A stretch of DNA of 6,631 nt from Marinospirillum sp. (GTDB lineage: Bacteria > Pseudomonadota > Gammaproteobacteria > Pseudomonadales > Halomonadaceae), in the NCBI RefSeq assembly GCF_014859565.1, contig NZ_JACUUA010000176.1, forward strand, positions 1-6,631. Reading direction: 5' to 3'. The notes beneath the pieces were generated by a model. The model worked only from the letters and a program-made list of their open reading frames with translations, was not told the DNA's origin and searched no databases. A program made the translations under genes and the position numbers. Position 1 is the first letter of the stretch. Each line of letters opens with the position of its first letter. Shown here piece after piece: positions 1 to 6,408 of the stretch.

Positions 1-34
1 AGGGCGCAGCGATTAAGTTTTTTGCGGCAGCAGG

Positions 35-586
35 TTAATCCTGAAGTGGATCACTAACGGATATTTTTTGCCCCTGCCAGGTGAAATCCACCGCTCGCAT
101 TTGCTGTTCCGGGTGGGCATGAATCTGCCAGAGCTGTTGGTAACTGAGGTTATAACCCGGCACCCGTTGCTCCGGTGACAGCTCTGCCAGTGGGCGCAGC
201 ACAAAATCATGCTTCAGCAGATCCTTGTAGGGCAGGCACAGCCCGTCCAGCTCCCCGCAGGCATCACCCCAGGTCACCAGATCCAGATCCAGCGCCCGCA
301 CATAAATACTCCGATCTTCCGGCAGCAGATATTTTTGCTGACTCTCCACCGACTTCAGAAAAGCATTCAGTTCACCGGGCTGCAGGTGGGTAAAAAAACC
401 GGCCACCAGATTATAAAAAGCTGCACAACGGGCAACTTTGATACCCACCGGTTGGGTTTTATAAACCTGACTGATGATCAGAGTACCAAAGGCTTCATGC
501 AAGGCATCCAGTGCACGGCTGATCTGCTGATGGCGATCATGGTTGCTGCCAAGGCTGACCCAGCAGAAAACAGAGGCTTGATTCAC
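35..586 (-). CDS. FolK-family protein (HPPK-like, 6-hydroxymethyl-7,8-dihydropterin pyrophosphokinase family), active site degenerate
   Basis: This 183-residue protein belongs to the HPPK family, whose members transfer pyrophosphate from ATP to 6-hydroxymethyl-dihydropterin in cytosolic folate synthesis. Visible family marks are SLGSN (11-15), YKTQPVG (42-48), FYN (57-59), the E81-SQQ helix, RALDLDL (97-103, the two Mg-binding aspartates D100 and D102) and FVLRPLAEL (128-136). The start is GTG at 586, overlapping the folB stop as GTGA, with GGAAGT five bases upstream. It is about 25 residues longer than E. coli FolK (159 aa) at the C terminus. By my hand alignment several E. coli active-site residues are changed: R82 is Y86, R84 is L88, W89 is replaced, the Gly-Pro before R92 is Tyr-Val (95-96), H115 is Y120 and R121 is H126. 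R92 (R97), D95 and D97 are kept. Pseudomonads also carry a folK-like gene beside folB in addition to their main folK. I therefore infer a diverged paralogue. The family is clear; HPPK activity is doubtful. Confidence 0.85.
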   Translation of the reverse strand: MNQASVFCWVSLGSNHDRHQQISRALDALHEAFGTLIISQVYKTQPVGIKVARCAAFYNLVAGFFTHLQPGELNAFLKSVESQQKYLLPEDRSIYVRALDLDLVTWGDACGELDGLCLPYKDLLKHDFVLRPLAELSPEQRVPGYNLSYQQLWQIHAHPEQQMRAVDFTWQGQKISVSDPLQD

Positions 587-957
587 TGGCTACTTCCGAT
601 AGTTTTAAGGCGAGTGATTCTGACACCAGTGGTTTCGGCGGCAGGAATAGCCGCTGGTTTACACAGTGTCAGGGTGACTCGGTTGGTGTTGAATTGATCC
701 AGCAGCAGCTGCGCCATTTTTTCTGCCAGAGTTTCGATCAGCTCATGGTGCTGGCTCTGTGCAAGTTGCATCACGGCCTGGCTGATGGCCACATAATCCA
801 GGGTTAACTCCAGGCTATCCTGCGCTGCCGCCGGTCGAATATCTGTGCTCAGCTCCAGATCCAGCACCAGTTTCTGTTGCAGCTGTTTTTCCCACTCAAA
901 TACACCTATACCCGCCAGAAACTGCAGCTGGTGGATAAAAATTGTGTCTTCATTCAT
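583..957 (-). CDS. folB: Dihydroneopterin aldolase
   Basis: FolB converts 7,8-dihydroneopterin to 6-hydroxymethyl-7,8-dihydropterin plus glycolaldehyde, the step just before FolK in folate synthesis, as a cytosolic oligomer. The 124-residue product has the usual length and aligns end to end with E. coli FolB. Visible landmarks are IGVFEWE (17-23, with the pterin-site glutamate E23), QKLVLDLEL (28-36), LDYVAI (53-58, conserved tyrosine Y55), LIETLAE (73-79, pterin-anchoring glutamate E75) and the LCKP motif (98-101) with catalytic lysine K100. All the expected active-site residues are therefore present, unlike the next gene. ATG at 957 overlaps the tsaD stop as ATGA, and the TGA stop overlaps the GTG of the folK-like gene. 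There is no strong independent ribosome-binding site, which fits translational coupling to tsaD. FolB proteins often also have epimerase activity, which cannot be judged here. Confidence 0.95.
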   Translation of the reverse strand: MNEDTIFIHQLQFLAGIGVFEWEKQLQQKLVLDLELSTDIRPAAAQDSLELTLDYVAISQAVMQLAQSQHHELIETLAEKMAQLLLDQFNTNRVTLTLCKPAAIPAAETTGVRITRLKTIGSSQ

Positions 958-2009
958 GGTTTAAGGCTCTTTAATTCGGTCAAAGGCCAGCGGGGGCGCA
1001 AAGGGGGGGGTGTGGTTCCATCCTGTTGTCCGGCCAGCAAGCGCTGGGCACCAGCATAAGCAATCATGGCACCGTTATCCGTGCAGTAAGCCAGTGCCGG
1101 ATAAAATACCTGTCCGCCCATAGCCTTCAAGCTGCTCGCCAGCTGCACACGCAGGTGCTGATTGGCACTGACACCACCGGCAATCACCAGACGTTTTAGC
1201 CCAGTCTGTTTTAATGCCCGTTTGCACTTAATGACCAGCGTATCCACTACCGCATCCTGAAAAGCCCAGGCCACATCAGCCAGAGTTTGAGGGTCAAGAG
1301 TTTGCTCATCCGCTGCATTCTGTGCCTTTAACTGCTGCACACAGGTCAGGGTATGGGTTTTTAAGCCGCTGAAGCTGAAATTCAGGCCGGGGCGATCGGT
1401 CATCGGGCGCGGGAAACGAAAACGTCCTTGTGTACCCTGCTCGGCCAATTTGGCCAGTCTGGGGCCACCGGGATAACCCAAGCCAAGCATTTTCGCGGTT
1501 TTGTCGAAGGCTTCACCGGCAGCATCATCCACGGATTCACCCAGCAATTCGTATTCACCAATAGCATCCACCCGAATTAACTGGGTATGGCCACCGGAAA
1601 CCAGCAGCGCCACAAAAGGGAAATCAGGCGGTGTCTGCGTTCGATCCAGCAGGGGTGCCAGCAGATGACCTTCCATGTGGTGAATACCCAGTGCGGGAAT
1701 ATTCAGAGCAAAAGCCAGCGAACGCGCCAGGCAAGCACCGGTCATCAATGCACCAATCAGACCGGGGCCGGCGGTATAAGCCACACCATCCAGTTGATCA
1801 ATACGGCAACCTGACTCAACAAATAGCTGGCGAATCAGTGGGGTGAGTTTAAGTAGATGATCACGAGAAGCCAGTTCCGGCACCACACCGCCAAAACGTT
1901 CGTGCAGCTTAACCTGGCTGTAGAGTGCATCAGCAATCAAGCCGCGCTCGGTGTCATAGAGTGCAACACCGGTTTCATCACAGGAGGTTTCTATACCCAG
2001 TACCAGCAT
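954..2009 (-). CDS. tsaD: tRNA N6-adenosine threonylcarbamoyltransferase (Gcp/YgjD/Kae1 family)
   Basis: TsaD transfers the threonylcarbamoyl group from TC-AMP (made by TsaC) onto A37 of ANN-decoding tRNAs, working with TsaB and TsaE in the cytosol. The 351-residue protein has the ASKHA fold signatures: [15 protein letters not shown] (5-19), ELASRDH (45-51), the metal-binding HHMEGH (110-115; H111 and H115), SGGHTQL (138-144), [15 protein letters not shown] (169-183), FSFSGLKT (211-218), AGGVSAN (277-283) and CTDNGAM (309-315, third metal ligand D311). E. coli TsaD is 337 aa. The extra length here includes a segment at about 229-240 ([12 protein letters not shown]) and the TTPPP stretch before the conserved C-terminal RPRWPL. 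The start is ATG at 2009 with GGAGAG (plus-strand 2019-2024) nine bases upstream. It is the first gene of the tsaD-folB-folK-like operon and is divergent from rpsU, the usual gammaproteobacterial arrangement. A run of eight G (C in the coding strand) at 1003-1010 lies near its end. Confidence 0.97.
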   Translation of the reverse strand: MLVLGIETSCDETGVALYDTERGLIADALYSQVKLHERFGGVVPELASRDHLLKLTPLIRQLFVESGCRIDQLDGVAYTAGPGLIGALMTGACLARSLAFALNIPALGIHHMEGHLLAPLLDRTQTPPDFPFVALLVSGGHTQLIRVDAIGEYELLGESVDDAAGEAFDKTAKMLGLGYPGGPRLAKLAEQGTQGRFRFPRPMTDRPGLNFSFSGLKTHTLTCVQQLKAQNAADEQTLDPQTLADVAWAFQDAVVDTLVIKCKRALKQTGLKRLVIAGGVSANQHLRVQLASSLKAMGGQVFYPALAYCTDNGAMIAYAGAQRLLAGQQDGTTPPPLRPRWPLTELKSLKP

Positions 2010-2042
2010 GGTGTGGCGCTCTCCGCAAAACTAAAGCTGCAC

Positions 2043-2071
2043 AGTATAAAGGAAGTCCATTAATGTTTGCA
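2043..2071 (-). promoter_or_regulatory. Possible sigma-70 promoter for tsaD-folB-folK-like operon
   Basis: On the minus strand a TATACT -10 (plus 2043-2048, five of six consensus bases) is followed 27-28 bases later by the tsaD Shine-Dalgarno and start. At 17 bases spacing the -35 is TGCAAA (plus 2066-2071), which is weak. The -10 is convincing and the -35 is not. The -35 positions fall on those of the rpsU promoter, so the two polymerases would compete for the same site. Confidence 0.35.
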
Positions 2072-2095
2072 CCGGCAAGTACAAAGGAGTAGAAT
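2067..2095 (+). promoter_or_regulatory. Probable sigma-70 promoter for rpsU-dnaG-rpoD
   Basis: TTGCAC (2067-2072) and TAGAAT (2090-2095) are separated by exactly 17 bases. The -10 matches consensus at five of six positions and the -35 keeps the TTG. Transcription would start near 2102, giving a leader of about 53 bases before the rpsU ATG. It is the best plus-strand candidate in the tsaD-rpsU gap. I see no LexA box, which the E. coli operon has near its rpsU promoters. Confidence 0.5.
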
Positions 2096-2154
2096 TTTTG
2101 ACTCGCTGTACCCTAAAAACCCCAATACCCAACCCCTTAAGGATGGTGATTTTA

Positions 2155-2370
2155 ATGCCTGCAGTTAAAGTCAAAGACAACGAGCCGTTTGACGTTGCCC
2201 TGCGTCGCTTCAAGCGTTCCTGCGAAAAAGCTGGTGTTCTGGCTGATGTGCGTCGTCGTGAGTTTTACGAAAAGCCCACTTCTGAGCGCAAGCGCAAGAA
2301 AGCAGCAGCTGTCAAACGTCATCAGAAAAAACTTCAGCGCGAACAGCGTCGTTTTGAGCGTCTGTATTAA
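2155..2370 (+). CDS. rpsU: 30S ribosomal protein S21
   Basis: This is ribosomal protein S21, a small, very basic protein of the 30S platform near the 3' end of 16S rRNA that is needed for efficient initiation on natural mRNAs. The product is 71 residues, identical in length to E. coli S21 and nearly the same in sequence. Landmarks are [20 protein letters not shown] (1-20), then [20 protein letters not shown] (21-40), and a Lys/Arg-rich tail ending ERLY. I chose ATG 2155 because it restores the family N terminus MPAVKV and has TAAGGA (2138-2143) upstream at a slightly long spacing of 11 bases. In-frame starts further upstream (TTG 2098, ATG 2143) would add residues not seen in the family. It is the first gene of the macromolecular-synthesis operon. 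The terminator after it should make S21 mRNA more abundant than dnaG mRNA. Confidence 0.97.
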   Translation: MPAVKVKDNEPFDVALRRFKRSCEKAGVLADVRRREFYEKPTSERKRKKAAAVKRHQKKLQREQRRFERLY

Positions 2371-2401
2371 TTAGACGCGCCTGACGGCAAAGTGATGTTG
2401 A

Positions 2402-2424
2402 AGTTGTCTTGACGCAAGGCAACT
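2402..2424 (+). other. Stem-loop in rpsU-dnaG spacer, upstream of the terminator
   Basis: Bases 2402-2411 pair with 2415-2424 around a three-base loop (ACG), giving a 10-bp stem with one G-U pair. No T-run follows, so it is not a terminator by itself. It sits four bases before the strong terminator hairpin. It could protect the 3' end of rpsU mRNA or affect folding of the next hairpin; both are inference. Confidence 0.55.
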
Positions 2425-2428
2425 CCTT

Positions 2429-2465
2429 AAAGCGAGTCTTAAATTTGATTTAAGGCTCGCTTTTT
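2429..2465 (+). terminator. Intrinsic terminator/attenuator between rpsU and dnaG
   Basis: Bases 2429-2444 pair with 2448-2463 to form a 16-bp stem with a single G-U pair and the three-base loop TTG, ending in a run of five T (2461-2465). This is the position of the partial terminator known in the E. coli operon, which lets only part of the transcripts reach dnaG. No separate promoter is obvious between this hairpin and dnaG, so readthrough is expected. Confidence 0.88.
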
Positions 2466-2496
2466 GTTGGGGTCAGATTTTTTTGGGAGAAATCGA

Positions 2497-4359
2497 ATGG
2501 CCGGACGTATTCCTCAGGCTTTTATTGATGAACTCATCGCCCGCAGTGATATTGCGGAAGTGGTGGGCTCGCGCCTGACGCTGAAAAAAACCGGCAAGAA
2601 TTATTCAGCGCTCTGCCCTTTTCATAACGAAAAATCCCCCTCCTTCAGTGTGAATCCCGACAAACAGTTTTATTACTGTTTTGGCTGTGGTGCCAGCGGT
2701 AATGCCCTGACTTTTTTGATGGAACATGATCATCAGGACTTTGTGGATGCCGTGGAAACCCTGGCAAGAATGCAGGGAATGCAGGTGCCCAGAGAAGAAG
2801 GGCATCGACCGATTCGTAATGAAGAGCAGCAGCGACAACAAAAACAGCTTGCAGATGAGCGACAGCGCTGCATGGATCTGGCGCGGCAGTTTTATCAGCA
2901 CACTCTACGGCAGCCGGGTGGGCAACAAGGACTCGACTATTTTCATCAACAGCGGGGCCTGCAGGACGCTTTGCTGGAAAACTACGCTCTGGGGATGGCG
3001 CCGGATGCCTGGGATGCCCTGAAAAACCACCTGACTGCTGCCGGTATCCCAGAGGCGATGCAGCTGGAGCTGGGTCTGCTGGTGCAAAAAGAGGAAACTG
3101 GTCGGGTTTATGATCGTTTTCGTAACCGGGTGGTGTTCCCGATTCGTAACATCAAGGGTCAGACCATTGGTTTTGGTGGTCGAGTGCTGGATGACAGCAA
3201 ACCCAAATACCTGAACTCGCCGGAAACCCCGCTATTTTATAAAGGCCAAGAGTTGTATGGCCTGTATGAAGCCCGCCAGCAACCCGGTCGGCTGGAGCGA
3301 CTGCTGGTGGTGGAAGGTTATATGGATGTAGTGGCACTGGCGCAGCAGGGCATTCACTGGGCGGTGGCAACCCTGGGTACAGCCACCAGTGAAGAGCACC
3401 TCAAGCGCATCTTTCGCCTAGTGAACGAAGTGGTGTTCTGTTTTGATGGGGATGCTGCCGGCACCCAGGCGGCGGCGCGTGCGCTTCACACCATTCTGCC
3501 GCTGATGACTGATGGTCGTCACGCCCGCTTCCTATTTTTGCCGCAGGGTGAAGACCCAGACACACTGGTGCGTAAAGAAGGAGCTGGACTGTTTGAGCAG
3601 CGGGTAGGGCAAGCCCTGCCGCTGGCAGAATACATGCTGCGTTATTTGCAGCAAGGGCTGGATCTGGCGCTGCTGGATGATCAGGCACGTTTGGCGCAGG
3701 CGACAAAACCCTTGCTGCATGCCTTGCCAGATGGAATGCTCAAGCGGCGTATCACCCATCATCTAAGTAAAATCACCGGCATGCAGGAGCAAGATCTACT
3801 GGGTGTGGGTGCAGTATTGCCATCATCCTCGCAACCCTTGCCATCTTCACCTTCGGTTGATCGCTTGACTGATTATGGTCAAAACCGAAATACCCGCACA
3901 AAACCTGTACGGGAAGGGCAAACGCTGCCAGTGGAAGAAAAGCTGCTGCGCTTGTTGGTGCGTTATCCTGATCAGATCAAACAGGTCGATCAAACCCTGC
4001 AACTGGACGCGCAGAGTAGCCCGTCCACCAGCTTGTTGATGGAGGTGTTGGATTACCTGCGTAAAACTCCCGGTGCTACTACACAGGTGTTGCTGGCGCA
4101 CTGGATGGGCACACCACAGGGTGAGCAGTTGCTGGAACGGGCAAAGCTGGCACTGGAGCTGAACCGCGAGGCAGCAAGCAAGGAAATTACAGAAATTTCT
4201 GCCTACCTACTGGCAAAGACCAGTGAAGAGTTACAACAGCGGCGTTATACTGCCCTGCTGGAGGTTTCCGGCAGGGGACAACTGACAGCCGAAGAGCATC
4301 AGGAGCTGTTTGCACTGGCGCTGGCCTTGCAGAATCACCATAAAAGAACGGGCAAATAG
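2497..4359 (+). CDS. dnaG: DNA primase
   Basis: DnaG makes the RNA primers for leading- and lagging-strand synthesis at the fork and is recruited by DnaB helicase. The 620-residue protein has the full bacterial layout. The N-terminal CHC2 zinc domain has C40, H43, C61 and C64 in CPFH...CFGC. The polymerase core includes YDRFRNRVVFPI (205-216) and KYLNSPET (237-244). The TOPRIM catalytic site has E273 in VVEGYMDVVALAQ and D317/D319 in FDGDAAG. A serine/proline-rich linker lies around 439-475, and the C-terminal DnaB-binding domain takes up the rest. E. coli DnaG is 581 aa, so the linker and tail are somewhat longer here. ATG 2497 was chosen because MAGRIPQAFIDELI matches the family N terminus and GGGAG (2485-2489) precedes it. 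An upstream in-frame TTG at 2464 lies inside the terminator T-run. The gene follows the rpsU terminator, and no yqeY gene intervenes as it does in Pseudomonas. Confidence 0.98.
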   Translation: MAGRIPQAFIDELIARSDIAEVVGSRLTLKKTGKNYSALCPFHNEKSPSFSVNPDKQFYYCFGCGASGNALTFLMEHDHQDFVDAVETLARMQGMQVPREEGHRPIRNEEQQRQQKQLADERQRCMDLARQFYQHTLRQPGGQQGLDYFHQQRGLQDALLENYALGMAPDAWDALKNHLTAAGIPEAMQLELGLLVQKEETGRVYDRFRNRVVFPIRNIKGQTIGFGGRVLDDSKPKYLNSPETPLFYKGQELYGLYEARQQPGRLERLLVVEGYMDVVALAQQGIHWAVATLGTATSEEHLKRIFRLVNEVVFCFDGDAAGTQAAARALHTILPLMTDGRHARFLFLPQGEDPDTLVRKEGAGLFEQRVGQALPLAEYMLRYLQQGLDLALLDDQARLAQATKPLLHALPDGMLKRRITHHLSKITGMQEQDLLGVGAVLPSSSQPLPSSPSVDRLTDYGQNRNTRTKPVREGQTLPVEEKLLRLLVRYPDQIKQVDQTLQLDAQSSPSTSLLMEVLDYLRKTPGATTQVLLAHWMGTPQGEQLLERAKLALELNREAASKEITEISAYLLAKTSEELQQRRYTALLEVSGRGQLTAEEHQELFALALALQNHHKRTGK

Positions 4360-4385
4360 ACGTAAAGCTGCCGATAGGCTATAAT
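4357..4385 (+). promoter_or_regulatory. Sigma-70 promoter for rpoD, with GC-rich discriminator
   Basis: A perfect TATAAT (4380-4385) lies 17 bases after TAGACG (4357-4362), which matches the -35 consensus at four positions. The -35 begins on the TAG stop codon of dnaG. The bases after the -10 (TCCGCGC, 4386-4392) are GC-rich, as in rRNA and tRNA promoters that respond to ppGpp. The start would be near 4392, giving a leader of about 75 bases. It allows rpoD expression independent of readthrough from dnaG. Confidence 0.65.
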
Positions 4386-4400
4386 TCCGCGCTTAACAAC

Positions 4401-4423
4401 GGGTCAGGCATTCAAACCTGCCC
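4401..4423 (+). other. Bulged stem-loop in the rpoD leader
   Basis: GGG(T)CAGG at 4401-4408 can pair with CCTGCCC at 4417-4423, with one bulged T (4404) and an eight-base loop. It lies about ten bases after the predicted start of the rpoD promoter and has no T-run, so it is not a terminator. It could be a 5' stabilising element or mark a processing region between dnaG and rpoD (E. coli dnaG-rpoD mRNA is cut by RNase E). The role is inference. Confidence 0.4.
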
Positions 4424-4466
4424 TTCGCCATATCCAAGTTTCTTGCATAGCTGAGATAGGGGTTCT

Positions 4467-6329
4467 ATGTCCGGGAACGCGAAGCAGCAATCTCGACTGA
4501 AAGAATTGATCGCCCGCGGTAAAGAGCAGGGTTACCTGACTTACGCGGAAGTCAACGATCACCTCCCGGAGGAAATTTCCGACCCGGATCAGGTCGAAGA
4601 TATCATCCGTATGATTAACGATATGGGCATCCCCGTCAGTGAGGAAGCCCCGGACATGGAAACCCTGTTAATGACCGACGGCGATTCAGCCGACGAGTCT
4701 GCCGCAGAGGAAGCCGTTGCCGCCCTTGCCGCCGTGGAAAGTGATGCGGGTCGTACTACTGATCCGGTGCGTATGTACATGCGTGAAATGGGAACCGTGG
4801 AGCTGTTGACACGTGAAGGCGAAATTGTCATCGCCAAACGTATCGAAGAAGGCATCCGCGAAGTCATGCACGCCCTGGCTTACCTGCCAGGCACTGTAGA
4901 CACCATCATTGAAGCCTATGATGTGGTGGCTGCTGCCGAAAATGGTCGCCTGACGGATGTATTTGCCGGCTTCATCGACCCGGTAGAAGATCTGCCGCCG
5001 GAAACCGAAGCAGAAATTCCTGCTGCAGCCCCTAAAGCTATGGCTAAGGATGCGGATGATGAAGAGGATGAAGACACTGAAGCCGCTTCCGATGATGACG
5101 AAGATGCAACCGTCAGTGGCCCTGATCCCGAAGAAGCACGCATCCGTTTCACTGCCCTGCGTGAACAGTTAGACAAAGCCACCAAAGCCGTGCAGAAAAA
5201 TGGCTTTGGCCACGCCAAGGCTCAGAAAGAGCTGAATACCCTGGGTGAACTCTTTGCACCGTTCAAACTGTCCAACAAGCATTATGAGCGGTTAGTCAGT
5301 GAAGTGCGCATAGCTGTGGGTGACATTCGTGATCAGGAAAAACAGATCATGAAGCTTTGTGTCGGCAAGGCCAAAATGCCACGTACAGACTTCATTGCCA
5401 GCTTCCCCGGTCGTGAAACCGATCTAGCATGGGTAGATGAGCTGATTGCCAAAAATGACGAGATCGGCAAACGTCTACGTACGTACCGTGTCGACATCCA
5501 GCGTGGACAGCGCCGCATCCGTGCTTATGAAGAGCGTTTCCGACTTACGGTCACTGAAATCAAGGAAGTAAACCGCCGTTTATCCATTGGCGAGGCAAAA
5601 AGCCGCCGCGCCAAAAAGGAAATGGTGGAAGCCAACCTGCGACTGGTCATCTCAATTGCTAAAAAATACACCAACCGGGGTTTGCAGTTCCTTGATCTGA
5701 TTCAGGAAGGCAATATCGGCTTGATGAAAGCCGTAGACAAGTTTGAGTTCCGTCGTGGTTACAAGTTCTCGACCTACGCCACCTGGTGGATACGTCAGGC
5801 GATTACTCGCTCCATTGCTGACCAGGCACGTACCATTCGTATTCCGGTGCACATGATTGAGACCATCAACAAAATCAATCGTGTACAACGCCAGATGCTG
5901 CAGGAGATGGGTCGTGAACCCTCGCCTGAAGAACTGGGTGAACGACTGGAAATGCCGGAAGACAAGGTACGCAAGGTACTCAAAATCGCCAAGGAACCCA
6001 TCTCGATGGAAACTCCGATTGGTGATGATGAAGACTCACATCTGGGTGATTTTATCGAGGATACCAATCAGGAATCCCCGATAGATTCAGCCACCGGTGA
6101 AGGCCTGGTTGAAGCAACCCGCTCGGTACTGTCAGGTCTGACAGCCAGGGAATCCAAGGTTCTGCGTATGCGTTTTGGCATCGACATGAACACGGATCAC
6201 ACCCTTGAAGAAGTGGGCAAACAGTTTGATGTAACGCGCGAGCGGATTCGTCAAATTGAAGCCAAGGCACTGCGCAAGCTGCGCCACCCTTCACGCTGTG
6301 ACTCCCTGCGTTCTTTCCTGGACGAGTAG
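4467..6329 (+). CDS. rpoD: RNA polymerase primary sigma factor (sigma-70)
   Basis: RpoD is the housekeeping sigma factor that directs core RNA polymerase to -35/-10 promoters. The 620-residue protein has every sigma-70 region. Region 1.1 is at about 1-75 ([20 protein letters not shown], 11-30). Region 1.2 opens with [11 protein letters not shown] (99-109). A non-conserved insert carries an acidic Asp/Glu stretch (195-213). Regions 2.1-2.4 include [19 protein letters not shown] and [20 protein letters not shown], with W440/W441 for -10 melting and Q444/T447 for -10 reading (E. coli W433/W434, Q437, T440). Region 3 and the linker [17 protein letters not shown] follow. In region 4.2, [18 protein letters not shown] holds R591, E592 and R595, which contact the -35. 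E. coli RpoD is 613 aa. The start ATG 4467 follows AGGGG (4458-4462) at a short four-base spacing. The C-terminal end reads [14 protein letters not shown]; a serine is usual where C611 stands. At least three rare AUA codons occur (I282, I442, I539). Confidence 0.99.
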   Translation: MSGNAKQQSRLKELIARGKEQGYLTYAEVNDHLPEEISDPDQVEDIIRMINDMGIPVSEEAPDMETLLMTDGDSADESAAEEAVAALAAVESDAGRTTDPVRMYMREMGTVELLTREGEIVIAKRIEEGIREVMHALAYLPGTVDTIIEAYDVVAAAENGRLTDVFAGFIDPVEDLPPETEAEIPAAAPKAMAKDADDEEDEDTEAASDDDEDATVSGPDPEEARIRFTALREQLDKATKAVQKNGFGHAKAQKELNTLGELFAPFKLSNKHYERLVSEVRIAVGDIRDQEKQIMKLCVGKAKMPRTDFIASFPGRETDLAWVDELIAKNDEIGKRLRTYRVDIQRGQRRIRAYEERFRLTVTEIKEVNRRLSIGEAKSRRAKKEMVEANLRLVISIAKKYTNRGLQFLDLIQEGNIGLMKAVDKFEFRRGYKFSTYATWWIRQAITRSIADQARTIRIPVHMIETINKINRVQRQMLQEMGREPSPEELGERLEMPEDKVRKVLKIAKEPISMETPIGDDEDSHLGDFIEDTNQESPIDSATGEGLVEATRSVLSGLTARESKVLRMRFGIDMNTDHTLEEVGKQFDVTRERIRQIEAKALRKLRHPSRCDSLRSFLDE

Positions 6330-6339
6330 CATAAAAAAA

Positions 6340-6369
6340 CAGAAAGCCTTGATCCTTCAAGGCTTTCTG
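6340..6369. terminator. Hairpin after rpoD, terminator likely active in both directions
   Basis: Bases 6340-6352 pair perfectly with 6357-6369 (13 bp) around the loop TCCT, eleven bases after the rpoD stop. On the plus strand a run of seven A (6333-6339) precedes the stem, and only GTATTATCCTT follows. The classic T-tract is therefore on the minus strand, and the element is strongest as a terminator for leftward transcripts. It may still stop or 3'-protect rpoD mRNA. Confidence 0.75.
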
Positions 6370-6376
6370 GTATTAT
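6349..6376 (+). promoter_or_regulatory. Probable sigma-70 promoter for the tRNA-Ile2 gene
   Basis: TTGATC (6349-6354, four of six matches including TTGA) and TATTAT (6371-6376, five of six) are 16 bases apart. The -35 lies in the apex of the rpoD terminator hairpin and the spacer covers its right arm. Transcription would begin near 6383, about 26 bases before the mature tRNA 5' end, giving a short precursor for RNase P to trim. Confidence 0.5.
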
Positions 6377-6408
6377 CCTTGCCGCACAAAAGCAACACAC
6401 CTTGTTAA

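Noticed and set aside
1..34. End of a plus-strand gene (GRSD stop at 14-16) or a terminator at the left edge
   Set aside because: Five codons are too few to support a gene, and no stable hairpin with a T-run on either strand was found.
209..697. 162-codon plus-strand open frame over folK-like and folB
   Set aside because: It is antisense to two clearly recognisable families and has no family features.
2098..2128. TTGACT at 2098-2103 as a -35 box of a second rpsU promoter
   Set aside because: No acceptable -10 lies 16-18 bases downstream; CCCAAT/CAATAC are poor matches.
2098..2154. TTG at 2098 and ATG at 2143 as earlier starts of rpsU
   Set aside because: The added residues are not part of S21, and 2143 overlaps the Shine-Dalgarno. 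ATG 2155 gives the family's exact 71-residue length.
2010..2154. LexA box in front of rpsU as in E. coli
   Set aside because: No CTGT-N8-ACAG-like palindrome is present; the nearest CTGT on either strand has no matching partner.
2464..2496. TTG at 2464 as the start of dnaG
   Set aside because: It lies in the terminator T-run, has no ribosome-binding site and adds residues absent from DnaG. ATG 2497 gives the normal N terminus.
3152..3706. Proline/alanine-rich minus-strand open frames across dnaG
   Set aside because: They mirror well-conserved primase codons and have no recognisable domain or ribosome-binding site.
4200..4356. Heat-shock promoter for rpoD inside the end of dnaG, as in E. coli
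   Set aside because: CTTGCAG near the end of dnaG has no CCCCAT-type -10 at the right spacing.
4589..5218. Long minus-strand open frames across rpoD rich in Ser and Ala
   Set aside because: They are antisense shadows of the acidic and alanine-rich parts of sigma-70, with no start signals and low-complexity products.
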